From positions 1-8,698 of the forward strand of contig CAZJDB010000224.1 of assembly GCA_964544695.1 (NCBI GenBank): 8,698 nucleotides of DNA, read 5' to 3'. Origin of the DNA: Dinghuibacter sp964544695. GTDB taxonomy: Bacteria; Bacteroidota; Bacteroidia; Chitinophagales; Chitinophagaceae. Below are positions 1 through 5,942 of this stretch, piece by piece. Under the pieces are notes generated by a model that made no database searches, was not told the origin of the DNA, and saw nothing but the letters and a program-made list of their open reading frames with translations. Numbering within the stretch: the stretch's first letter is position 1; the number at the start of each line of letters is the position of its first letter. Both the position numbers and the translations under genes were made by a program.

Positions 1-1
1 G

Positions 2-94
2 GATAAGGTCAGCTATGTATCCACGGGAGGTGGAGCATTGCTGGAGCTCTTTGAGGGAAAGACCTTGCCGGGAATTGCGGCAATCCAGGAATGA
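2..94 (+). CDS. pgk: Phosphoglycerate kinase, C-terminal end (partial)
   Basis: Only the last 30 codons are in the window; the gene runs in from the left and ends at TGA 92-94. The visible peptide contains VSTGGGALLELFEGKTLPG and then IAAIQE. This matches the canonical C-terminus of phosphoglycerate kinase, where the S-T-G-G-G-A loop helps bind the nucleotide phosphates in the C-terminal domain. The enzyme transfers phosphate between 1,3-bisphosphoglycerate and ADP in glycolysis, in the cytoplasm. An intrinsic terminator begins 8 bp after the stop, so this is the last gene of its transcript. Identification rests on one short but very conserved motif, and the rest of the protein cannot be checked here. 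Confidence 0.85.
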   Translation, partial: DKVSYVSTGGGALLELFEGKTLPGIAAIQE

Positions 95-101
95 TACGAG
101 G

Positions 102-126
102 GGCTGCCAAAGAGGCAGCCTTTTTT
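102..126 (+). terminator. Rho-independent terminator after pgk
   Basis: A perfect 7-bp stem, GGCTGCC (102-108) with GGCAGCC (114-120), encloses a 5-nt AAAGA loop and runs straight into six T residues (121-126). It sits 8 bp after the pgk stop codon and separates pgk from the lemA operon. Confidence 0.92.
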
Positions 127-199
127 CGTTTATAGCCATTGGTACGGCACTTGTACGGTAAATCCTGTATATTAGGTTCAAAATCAAATTACTCACAAT

Positions 200-793
200 A
201 TGAAACATCTTGGATTGTATATCCTATTAGGCATTTTGTTAATCTTGCTCATGGTGGGATGCGGCGTCCGCAATGGGTATAACGGTCTGGTGAAGCAGGA
301 TGAAGTGGTTAAAAATAAGTGGAACAACGTACAAAGTGATTATCAACGCAGGGCGGACCTGATTCCCAACCTTGTCAACACGGTCAAGGGTGAAGCCAAT
401 TTCGAGCAGAAGACCCTGACCGACGTCATCGACGCCAGGGCCAAAGCGACCTCCATAACGGTGGATGCAAATACGCTGACACCCGAAAAGGTTCAGCAGT
501 TTCAGCAGGCCCAGGGACAGTTGTCCACGGCCTTGGGCCGCTTGCTGGCCGTGTCGGAGAATTATCCCAATCTGCAAACGAACCAGGCCTTTCAAGGTCT
601 GCAAGTGCAGTTGGAGGGGACGGAAAACCGGATTAAAGTCTCCAGAAATGATTTTAACGACGCTGTGGCTACGTATAATGTAAAGGTTAGGTCCTTTCCC
701 ATGAATATTTTTGCCGGCATGTTCGGGTTCCATCCTAAAGAAGGATTTACGGCAGACGCCGGAACTGATAAGGTGCCTAAAGTTCAATTCTGA
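200..793 (+). CDS. lemA: LemA family protein
   Basis: A 197-residue protein of the usual LemA length. A hydrophobic N-terminal segment (about residues 4-20) is followed by Cys21 in the context LMVGCG, so it is either a signal anchor or an imperfect lipobox (Met rather than Leu at -3). The family signature is clear: QRRADLIPNLVNTVKG around residues 49-64, then DVIDARAKAT and a long predicted alpha-helical body. LemA proteins are membrane-anchored with the helical domain outside the cytoplasm; their biochemical role is not established. The gene opens a three-gene operon with two TPM-domain genes, 6 bp before the next start, an arrangement common in Bacteroidota. There is no Shine-Dalgarno before ATG 200, as is usual in this phylum. 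A TATATTAG at 168-175 resembles the -7 element but lacks a well-spaced -33 partner. The family assignment is secure. Confidence 0.93.
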   Translation: MKHLGLYILLGILLILLMVGCGVRNGYNGLVKQDEVVKNKWNNVQSDYQRRADLIPNLVNTVKGEANFEQKTLTDVIDARAKATSITVDANTLTPEKVQQFQQAQGQLSTALGRLLAVSENYPNLQTNQAFQGLQVQLEGTENRIKVSRNDFNDAVATYNVKVRSFPMNIFAGMFGFHPKEGFTADAGTDKVPKVQF

Positions 794-799
794 TTCCCC

Positions 800-1255
800 A
801 TGTCCATACTGAGAAGAAAACCAACCGAATACTTCTCCCCCGAGGAGAAGAACAGCATTCTGGTTGCCATCAAGGCAGCCGAGCAAATGACCAGCGGGGA
901 GGTGAGGGTTTACATCGAGAGCCGCTGCAAGTATGTAGACCCAGTGGACCGGGCAAAAGAAGTATTTACAAAGTTGAAGATGGAGGCCACCAGTCACCGG
1001 AATGCGGTACTTCTCTATATAGCCATAAAGGACCGACAACTGGCATTGTGGGGTGATATGGGCATTCACGAGAAAGTGGGGGACGGGTATTGGAACGAAA
1101 AGGTGAAAACCATCCTGCACCATTTCAAGAAAAATAACTTCGCAGAAGGCATTGCCCATATCGTGAGGGAAATGGGGGAGATGCTGAGTCAATACTTCCC
1201 CCACGTAAACGGAGCCAAAAACGAACTTCCGGACGACATCGTATTCGGGAAATAA
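800..1255 (+). CDS. TPM domain-containing protein without signal peptide
   Basis: A 151-residue protein made almost entirely of one TPM domain (TLP18.3/Psb32/MOLO-1 family), about residues 13-138. Supporting motifs are TSGEVRVYIE (31-40), RNAVLLYIAIKDRQLALWGDMGI (67-89) and DGYWNE (95-100), which follow the family order of strand, glycine turn and aromatic helix. No signal peptide or membrane segment is visible; the N-terminus MSILRRKPTE is basic and polar, so it is predicted to stay in the cytoplasm or at the inner face of the membrane. It starts 6 bp after lemA and ends 6 bp before the exported TPM gene, so all three are probably co-transcribed. Plant TPM proteins assist photosystem II repair, but the bacterial role is unclear and I assign no specific function. 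Confidence 0.9.
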   Translation: MSILRRKPTEYFSPEEKNSILVAIKAAEQMTSGEVRVYIESRCKYVDPVDRAKEVFTKLKMEATSHRNAVLLYIAIKDRQLALWGDMGIHEKVGDGYWNEKVKTILHHFKKNNFAEGIAHIVREMGEMLSQYFPHVNGAKNELPDDIVFGK

Positions 1256-1261
1256 GATCAA

Positions 1262-2053
1262 ATGAAGCAACTACTCCTTACCGCATTGTTTGCGGTCATA
1301 TTATCAGTTGGATGGGCACAGGACGTCCCCAGCAAGGACCTGCCGGATCCACAGAATCCGCCAAGGTTGGTGAACGACTTTGCCCATATCCTGAGCCCCG
1401 ATGCCATCCAAAACCTGGAAGCCAGGCTGGTTGCTTTCGATGACAGTACCAGCGTGCAGATTGCCGTGGTTACGGTTGGCAGCACGGGGGACTACGAGCC
1501 GGCGGACTATGCCTTGTCCCTTGGCCGTAAATGGGGTATAGGGAATAAGGGATTCAACAACGGCGTCGTATTTCTGATATCTAAGGATGACCACAAAACG
1601 TATATCGCTACGGGATACGGTTTGGAAGGAGCATTGCCTGATATTACCTGCAATGAGATTCTACAAAATGAGGTTTTGCCCCAGTTCAAGGCGGGGGATT
1701 TTGATAAAGGCGTCACCGACGGGGTTAGCGCCATCATGCTAGCCTCCAAGGGTGAATACAAGGCTCCTGTCGGTTACCATAAGCAAAAGGGCGTCGGGGC
1801 CGGTACGGCTATCTTCCTTGTCATTTGCGTGATCATCCTGATCGTCATCATCCGTAGTCGCGGTGGAGGCGGAGGCGGATACATGAGCAGAAGAGGTTAT
1901 GGGGCAGGCCCCTTCCTTTTGGGAGCAGCGGCCGGGAGCCTTTTCGGAGGAGGCGGAGGTGGCGGCGGCTTCGGAGGCGGAGGCGGAGGTGGTGGCTTCG
2001 GGGGCTTCGGTGGCGGCGGCTTCGGAGGCGGAGGAGCAGGAGGTAGTTGGTAA
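1262..2053 (+). CDS. YgcG-like TPM domain protein, exported, with Gly-rich tail
   Basis: A 263-residue protein with, in order: an N-terminal signal peptide (residues 1-20, likely cleaved after WAQ); a TPM domain (about 36-163) with the conserved GYGLEGALPD motif at 118-127; a transmembrane helix (about 179-198) followed by RSR; and a low-complexity tail of Gly runs punctuated by Phe (201-206 and 228-260) ending in GGSW. This is the YgcG/UPF0603-like architecture. The TPM domain would lie in the periplasm and the Gly-rich tail on the inner face of the membrane. The signal peptide decides the start at ATG 1262. It is the last gene of the lemA-TPM-TPM operon. Immediately downstream is an IS element, which supplies the only terminator-like hairpin I can find for this transcript. 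Domain identification is secure; function is not. Confidence 0.92.
   Translation: MKQLLLTALFAVILSVGWAQDVPSKDLPDPQNPPRLVNDFAHILSPDAIQNLEARLVAFDDSTSVQIAVVTVGSTGDYEPADYALSLGRKWGIGNKGFNNGVVFLISKDDHKTYIATGYGLEGALPDITCNEILQNEVLPQFKAGDFDKGVTDGVSAIMLASKGEYKAPVGYHKQKGVGAGTAIFLVICVIILIVIIRSRGGGGGGYMSRRGYGAGPFLLGAAAGSLFGGGGGGGGFGGGGGGGGFGGFGGGGFGGGGAGGSW
1943..2047 (+). repeat. Gly/Phe-rich coding repeat in the TPM protein tail
   Basis: GGN codons in runs of two to eight, each run preceded by TTC (Phe), encode FG8-FG8-FG2-FG4-FG4 and then AGGSW. The DNA is a G-rich imperfect repeat of GGAGGC/GGTGGC units, so replication slippage in multiples of 3 bp would change the tail length without breaking the frame. 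Confidence 0.8.
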
Positions 2054-2117
2054 GATCATTTGGCAATTGTGTTATCCGGGAAAAAGTTGACTGATTATAA
2101 AATTGGTGGCAAAATAA

Positions 2118-3011
2118 TCAAGGGTAGGGATTTTTAATCCCGCCCTTTCTTTTTCGCCATGTTTTGACCTCAATTTCTTTTTGATGGTGCATTTCCTGGG
2201 GAGTAAGCAGGGAACAACTGAAGTGTGGACGTTTAAGGTTATATGTTTCAATGGATTGCCTGGTTTGCTTTTTTAGCTGGTCAAAATCATCAAAGACGAC
2301 ATCCAGCCCGAACTCGTCTTTAAGTATCCCATTAACTCTTTCTGCAATGGCGTTATCATAGGGATTTCCGTCCTGTGTCATACTGATCTGGATGCCAGAG
2401 GCCCTTAATTGTTCCACGTAAGCCGCGCTGCTGTATTGAAGTCCCCTGTCGGAGTGGTGCGTTACCAGGCTATCGTATTGCCTATTTGCCAGGGCCATTC
2501 GTAGGGCCTTTAACGTGCTACTGGCTAACATATCATTGCACAGTTCATAGCCCATGATCTTTTTTGAATATGCATCCGTTAATAGGTGTAGAAAGCTAAA
2601 TCCTTGCTTGGTGGCTATATAGGTTATGTCGGCGACCCAATACTGTTCGGGGTGATCCGGTACAAGACCTTTAACAAGATTAGGGTATCTCCGCATCCAA
2701 TGCCTGGAATCGGTGGTTTTGCAATATCTCTTTTTCCTGATAACCAATAAGTTCGCCGCCTTTAACCATCTAAATAACTGGTCTCTGCCTATAGGTATTT
2801 TTTTCTCCCGCAGAGATGGCTCCAGAATGTGGTATAGCTTTCGAACCCCTAGCCGCGGCATTTGTCTGCGAACGGACAATACCTGTTCCAGCACTTCTGC
2901 ACGATAGGCGTTTTTATGCTGGTTCACCTTCCTTGACTTGTAATATGCTTGCTTACTATAGCCGAGTTGACAGCAAACAGCGGTAATGTTCACTCCCCCT
3001 TCTGTTGCCAA
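2118..3011 (-). CDS. IS3-family transposase OrfB (DDE integrase core)
   Basis: A 297-residue transposase subunit. The N-terminal part has the HTH_21-like region (GVRKLYHIL around 55-63). The rve integrase core follows, with D128 (WVADITYI), D188 (HHSDRGLQY) and E224 (NAIAERVNG); the 35-residue spacing between the last two is the DD(35)E signature. The RPHFSC motif near the C-terminus is typical of Bacteroidota IS3 OrfB. All catalytic residues are present and there is no internal stop. The nominal start is TTG at 3011-3009, but the frame is open upstream to the A8 run at 3034-3041, so the active product is more likely an OrfAB fusion made by -1 frameshifting. OrfB overlaps orfA by 22 bp. Its TGA stop at 2120-2118 lies in a motif discussed in the findings. 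Confidence 0.95.
   Translation of the reverse strand: MATEGGVNITAVCCQLGYSKQAYYKSRKVNQHKNAYRAEVLEQVLSVRRQMPRLGVRKLYHILEPSLREKKIPIGRDQLFRWLKAANLLVIRKKRYCKTTDSRHWMRRYPNLVKGLVPDHPEQYWVADITYIATKQGFSFLHLLTDAYSKKIMGYELCNDMLASSTLKALRMALANRQYDSLVTHHSDRGLQYSSAAYVEQLRASGIQISMTQDGNPYDNAIAERVNGILKDEFGLDVVFDDFDQLKKQTRQSIETYNLKRPHFSCSLLTPQEMHHQKEIEVKTWRKRKGGIKNPYP
2122..2154 (+). terminator. Plus-strand terminator-like hairpin inside the IS end
   Basis: GGGATT (2127-2132) pairs with AATCCC (2136-2141) around a TTT loop. An outer GGG (2122-2124) can pair with CCC (2143-2145) across a small internal loop. The stem is followed by TTTCTTTTT (2146-2154). In the plus direction this is a good intrinsic terminator for transcripts leaving the lemA operon. 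The same DNA encodes the C-terminus of OrfB on the other strand. Confidence 0.65.
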
Positions 3012-3304
3012 CTCTTGGACAACTCGGCCTCGATTTTTTTTATGGTATCCACCCCCAGCTCACGATTGGTAACTTCAATGAGCTTATCGTAAACCCTTAA
3101 CTTAAGCTCGGCATCTTTGAGCTTCTTTTCAAGTTCCTTGATCCTTTGTAGTTGCGGATCCTTCATTGGCCGGCCATTTTTAGAAGAATAGTCAAATTTA
3201 CCAAATTTCCGGCACCACTTTAAAACGGTATTATCACCCTTCAAACCATACTTAGCCTGAAGCTGCATCTTGTTCAGGCGCCCTTTCTCGAATTCCTGGA
3301 CCAC
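2990..3304 (-). CDS. IS3-family transposase OrfA (HTH), N-terminus uncertain
   Basis: The small DNA-binding subunit of the IS3 transposase. An HTH_Tnp_1-type helix-turn-helix (LNKMQLQAKYGLKGDNTVLKWCRKFG) is followed by a coiled-coil-like segment (LQRIKELEKKLKDAELKLRVYDKLIE) used for dimerisation. The first conventional start in frame is GTG at 3304-3302, giving 104 residues. Recognisable family sequence continues upstream of it (APQKFSDAFKKQ), and the frame stays open to the peptidase TAA at 3367-3365 with no ATG, GTG or TTG. An ATT codon at 3352-3350 is the only other plausible start. The original start has therefore probably been lost, or a non-canonical start is used. The gene follows the peptidase gene on the same strand and may depend on its transcript. 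The frame ends QQKGE and TGA after passing the A8 slippery site. Confidence 0.85.
   Translation of the reverse strand: MVQEFEKGRLNKMQLQAKYGLKGDNTVLKWCRKFGKFDYSSKNGRPMKDPQLQRIKELEKKLKDAELKLRVYDKLIEVTNRELGVDTIKKIEAELSKSWQQKGE
3034..3041 (-). promoter_or_regulatory. Probable -1 programmed frameshift site (A8) between orfA and orfB
   Basis: Read on the minus strand, eight consecutive A residues fall within orfA codons ATA AAA AAA ATC. A -1 slip here enters the orfB frame, which is open from this point (N-R-G-R-V-V-Q-E-L and then the OrfB N-terminus). A potential stimulatory hairpin lies 10 nt downstream: CAAC+GG (3023-3017, one bulge) pairs with CC+GTTG (3009-3004). A-rich slippery sites of this kind produce OrfAB transposase in the IS3 family. 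Confidence 0.75.
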
Positions 3305-3364
3305 CTGCTTTTTAAAGGCATCACTGAACTTCTGAGGGGCGGCTTTTCCAATATAAAAAGGTGA

Positions 3365-5839
3365 TTATTTCGCCAGTACCTGGTCAATGTAATCCGCCAT
3401 GTCTTGCTGCCCTGCGGCCTTTTTCTTCGAACCCAGGGTTTTGAGGGCACCTGTTATGAAATTCCGGGCGAAGGCATATTGTTCCGCATCAGGGATGACG
3501 TTCCTGAATTTCAGGACGGCATCCACTCCTTCCTTGAATTGGTTCATATCGGTTATCTTCTGGAGGAATTCACAGAATTTGGGCGTGGAGGTGAATTTCT
3601 CTTGGCTGGGAGGCATTTCATCGTATGCCTTTACGATGAATGGAAAGTCCTCGGGTTTGGCGTTGGCTATTAGAATCCTGCTGACAACGCTGGCCAGCTT
3701 GCCCTTCGCATCACCCCGTTGGCGCTGGGTTTCCGCCAGGCCTTTGGCGGGGTCCAGGTCGTAAATCCCATTCAGCGCTTCTGCGGCCACGCTGTAAGAA
3801 GAATCGTTTACGGCCTTTTCAAATATCGACATATAACTGGCGTCCTTCGTGTGGGCAAGGATTTCAATGGCCTTGGCACGGACCAGGGCGTCCTTGTCTC
3901 CTGTGGCCAGCTTGACGATTTCGGGCAGGGCAGCGGTCATCATGCTGGTGTTCTGCGGTTTTATCGCATCCATGGCGTCGATGCGCAGAGGTGCGAACTT
4001 GTCGTGCATCGCATCCAGGAGGAAAGCGCGAATGGCGAAATCGTCTTCGTGTTCCGAGGCATAGTCGATGGCCTCTTTACGGTCAACGTACTTCCCTGCG
4101 TTTTTGTACTGGAAAATATAATTAGCCGAGGTTTTATTGTCCGTCTTTTCCCAGAGCAATATTTTGTCCCCGTCTACATTCACCAGGTCAGGCTTTGTGG
4201 TGTAAGGGAAAGTATATGTTTCATCTTTGGAACGCATCCAAACCTGGTGCCTGGCTTTGGTCCCGCCTGCATAAACGTCGATCGAAAACGGTAAGATAAA
4301 GGCGTCCCCGGGCTGCATTTGCTGGATGTGCACGGACACATTGCCAGCGGCATCGTCGAATTGATAATCGATGGTGACCTTCGGCTGTCCGGCGCCGAAA
4401 TACCATTGGTTCCAGTACCAGTTCATATCCCGACCGGTGACCGCTTCGAAGGCCAGGCGCAATTGATGGGCTTCGCCGGTTCCGAATTTATTGGTGACCA
4501 GGTAAAGGTGCAGGGCATTGAAGAAGGCGGAGTCCCCGACATAATGGCGAAGCATGTTGAGTATCCGGCCGCCCTTGTTGTAGCTCACGGCGTCGAATAC
4601 GTCTTCCTTGTCGTGATAATAAAAGCGGACGAGGTCCTTGTCCGAGCTACCCGAGCTCAGGTAGCCCTGCATATCCGAATAATTTTGCTGATCACCGGCA
4701 TCCATGCCGTGCTTGTGTTCTTCCCAAAGGGTTTCACTGAAATTAGCGAAGGACTCATTGACCGTGATGTTGCTCCAGCTTTCGCAAGTGACCAGGTCTC
4801 CGAACCATTGGTGGAACAGTTCATGGGCGATAGTGGTTTCCCACTGGTTACCGTCCGTCAACTCACGCGCGTTTTGCTGGGCGCTTTCCTGGTGCAGGGT
4901 GGAGGTGGTATTTTCCATGGCGCCACTGACGTAATCCCTTCCGACGATCTGATCATATTTAGCCCAGGGGAAGTCGACGCCCAGGACTTTGGAATAAAAG
5001 GCGATCATCTCGGGAGTATATCCGAAAATACGGCGTGCTACGGGGGCGTATGGTTTTTCCACATAATATGCCACATCCTTTCCTTCATAGCTGTCCTTGA
5101 TGATCGCGTAGTCTCCAACGCCCATGAAAAAGAGATAGGGGGCGTGGGGAAGGTCCATTTTCCAGTCATCGGTCCGGGTGCCGTTCCCATTGTTCGTTTG
5201 ATGAACGAGCAAGCCGTTGGACAGGGTGACGTATTTCGAGGGTACCGTCATTTCGATCTCCTCCGTGGATTTCTGGTCGGGCTTGTCGATGGTAGGAAAC
5301 CAGGCGCTGTTGGATTCCGTTTCACCCTGGGTCCAGATTTGCGTGGGCTTGTCTTTTTCGGTCCCTTTTGGATTGATGAAATACAGCCCCCGGGCATCGG
5401 TTATGGCAGCGCTGCCCTGCGCTTTCAATTCATTGGGCCGGGAAACGTAATCGATATACACCGTGTACTTTTCACCCGGTTTATAAGTTTTGTCCAGGTG
5501 GATATCCAGGAGGGAACTATCGTAGGCGAAAGTAAGGTTCCGCAATTGGTCGCCCCTGACAACGGCCACCTTCTTAATATCCATGCCTTTCGCATCGAGA
5601 GTCAGGGAGTCCGTTGGATAGCAATGGGGTTGGAGTGTGATCCATGCTTTTCCGTACATATATGACTTATCATAGTCGAAGGAAACCGCAAGCTTGGTGT
5701 GGACAAGGTCATTGATCTTGGGAGCGCTGCCGCGATATTCGTGCTTCCAGGTGGTATCGTTTTTCGACTGGCCCGATGCCATCATTGCACCACCCGCTAA
5801 AAGGGTGGCCGGGATCAGCATCTTAACTAAAATTCCCAT
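3365..5839 (-). CDS. M1 family (gluzincin) metallopeptidase, exported
   Basis: An 824-residue zinc aminopeptidase of family M1. Numbering from ATG 5839, it has a signal peptide (about 1-24, ending MMASGQ); an N-terminal beta domain; the exopeptidase motif GAMEN (306-310); the zinc motif HELFHQW with H339, E340 and H343; the third ligand E362 (NESFAN), giving HEXXH-X18-E; and Tyr420 (SYNKGG), the likely transition-state tyrosine. The C-terminal part (about 590-824) resembles the HEAT-like helical repeats of Bacteroidota M1 enzymes. It should remove N-terminal residues from peptides outside the cytoplasm. The frame is open 19 codons further upstream, but the signal peptide favours ATG 5839. The gene is divergent from the DUF4476 gene. 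Its TAA stop directly abuts an IS3 element, so the last few residues (QVLAK) may or may not be original. All catalytic residues are intact. Confidence 0.95.
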   Translation of the reverse strand: MGILVKMLIPATLLAGGAMMASGQSKNDTTWKHEYRGSAPKINDLVHTKLAVSFDYDKSYMYGKAWITLQPHCYPTDSLTLDAKGMDIKKVAVVRGDQLRNLTFAYDSSLLDIHLDKTYKPGEKYTVYIDYVSRPNELKAQGSAAITDARGLYFINPKGTEKDKPTQIWTQGETESNSAWFPTIDKPDQKSTEEIEMTVPSKYVTLSNGLLVHQTNNGNGTRTDDWKMDLPHAPYLFFMGVGDYAIIKDSYEGKDVAYYVEKPYAPVARRIFGYTPEMIAFYSKVLGVDFPWAKYDQIVGRDYVSGAMENTTSTLHQESAQQNARELTDGNQWETTIAHELFHQWFGDLVTCESWSNITVNESFANFSETLWEEHKHGMDAGDQQNYSDMQGYLSSGSSDKDLVRFYYHDKEDVFDAVSYNKGGRILNMLRHYVGDSAFFNALHLYLVTNKFGTGEAHQLRLAFEAVTGRDMNWYWNQWYFGAGQPKVTIDYQFDDAAGNVSVHIQQMQPGDAFILPFSIDVYAGGTKARHQVWMRSKDETYTFPYTTKPDLVNVDGDKILLWEKTDNKTSANYIFQYKNAGKYVDRKEAIDYASEHEDDFAIRAFLLDAMHDKFAPLRIDAMDAIKPQNTSMMTAALPEIVKLATGDKDALVRAKAIEILAHTKDASYMSIFEKAVNDSSYSVAAEALNGIYDLDPAKGLAETQRQRGDAKGKLASVVSRILIANAKPEDFPFIVKAYDEMPPSQEKFTSTPKFCEFLQKITDMNQFKEGVDAVLKFRNVIPDAEQYAFARNFITGALKTLGSKKKAAGQQDMADYIDQVLAK

Positions 5840-5865
5840 GAGTAAAAGATTTGATTCGTAATTTC

Positions 5866-5897
5866 TAAAGATATACGGACGATGGCAAAAAACCATA
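5866..5897 (-). promoter_or_regulatory. Candidate Bacteroidota promoter for the M1 peptidase gene
   Basis: On the minus strand, TATCTTTA (5873-5866) matches the -7 consensus TAnnTTTG at all but its last base. A TATG (5897-5894) lies 20 bp further upstream as a weak -33 element. It would give a short leader of roughly 20 nt before ATG 5839. It is only a partial match. Confidence 0.35.
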
Positions 5898-5942
5898 GCT
5901 TTGTTATGGACGGCAGCCAGTTTGCTATCGATTTAATACGAC

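Larger units (their letters stand above)
2068..3364 (-). mobile_element. IS3-family insertion sequence (ends approximate, right end probably truncated)
   Basis: The element carries overlapping orfA and orfB on the minus strand with orfB in the -1 frame, an A8 slippery run and a DD(35)E catalytic domain, all IS3-family hallmarks (the protein sequence suggests the IS150 group). The left end is probably TGTGTTATCCGGG at 2068-2080, which begins with the TG typical of IS3 termini. No matching copy precedes orfA on the right, where the reading frame continues straight to the stop codon of the peptidase gene at 3365-3367. Other boundary clues are TGATTAT as a direct repeat at 2092-2098 and 3362-3368, and a 13/14 inverted match between 2107-2120 and 3362-3375. 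These clues disagree, so both ends are uncertain by some tens of bases. No clear target-site duplication was found. Confidence 0.85.

Noticed and set aside
168..175. TATATTAG as a -7 element for lemA
   Set aside because: It matches TAnnTTTG at five of six fixed positions, but no TTTG-like element lies 19-21 bp upstream, so it was not listed as a promoter.
239..1270. 343-codon open frame on the minus strand opposite lemA and the first TPM gene
   Set aside because: It crosses two well-supported genes and their junction, and its translation has no recognisable domain; a shadow frame.
4319..5665. 448-codon open frame on the plus strand, antisense to the M1 peptidase gene
   Set aside because: It lies wholly opposite a gene with intact catalytic motifs and signal peptide. 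It resembles no family I recognise and is explained by the codon composition of the real gene.
5840..5896. Upstream extension of the M1 peptidase to a 843-residue form
   Set aside because: The extra 19 residues would precede a good signal peptide and overlap the candidate promoter; ATG 5839 fits better.
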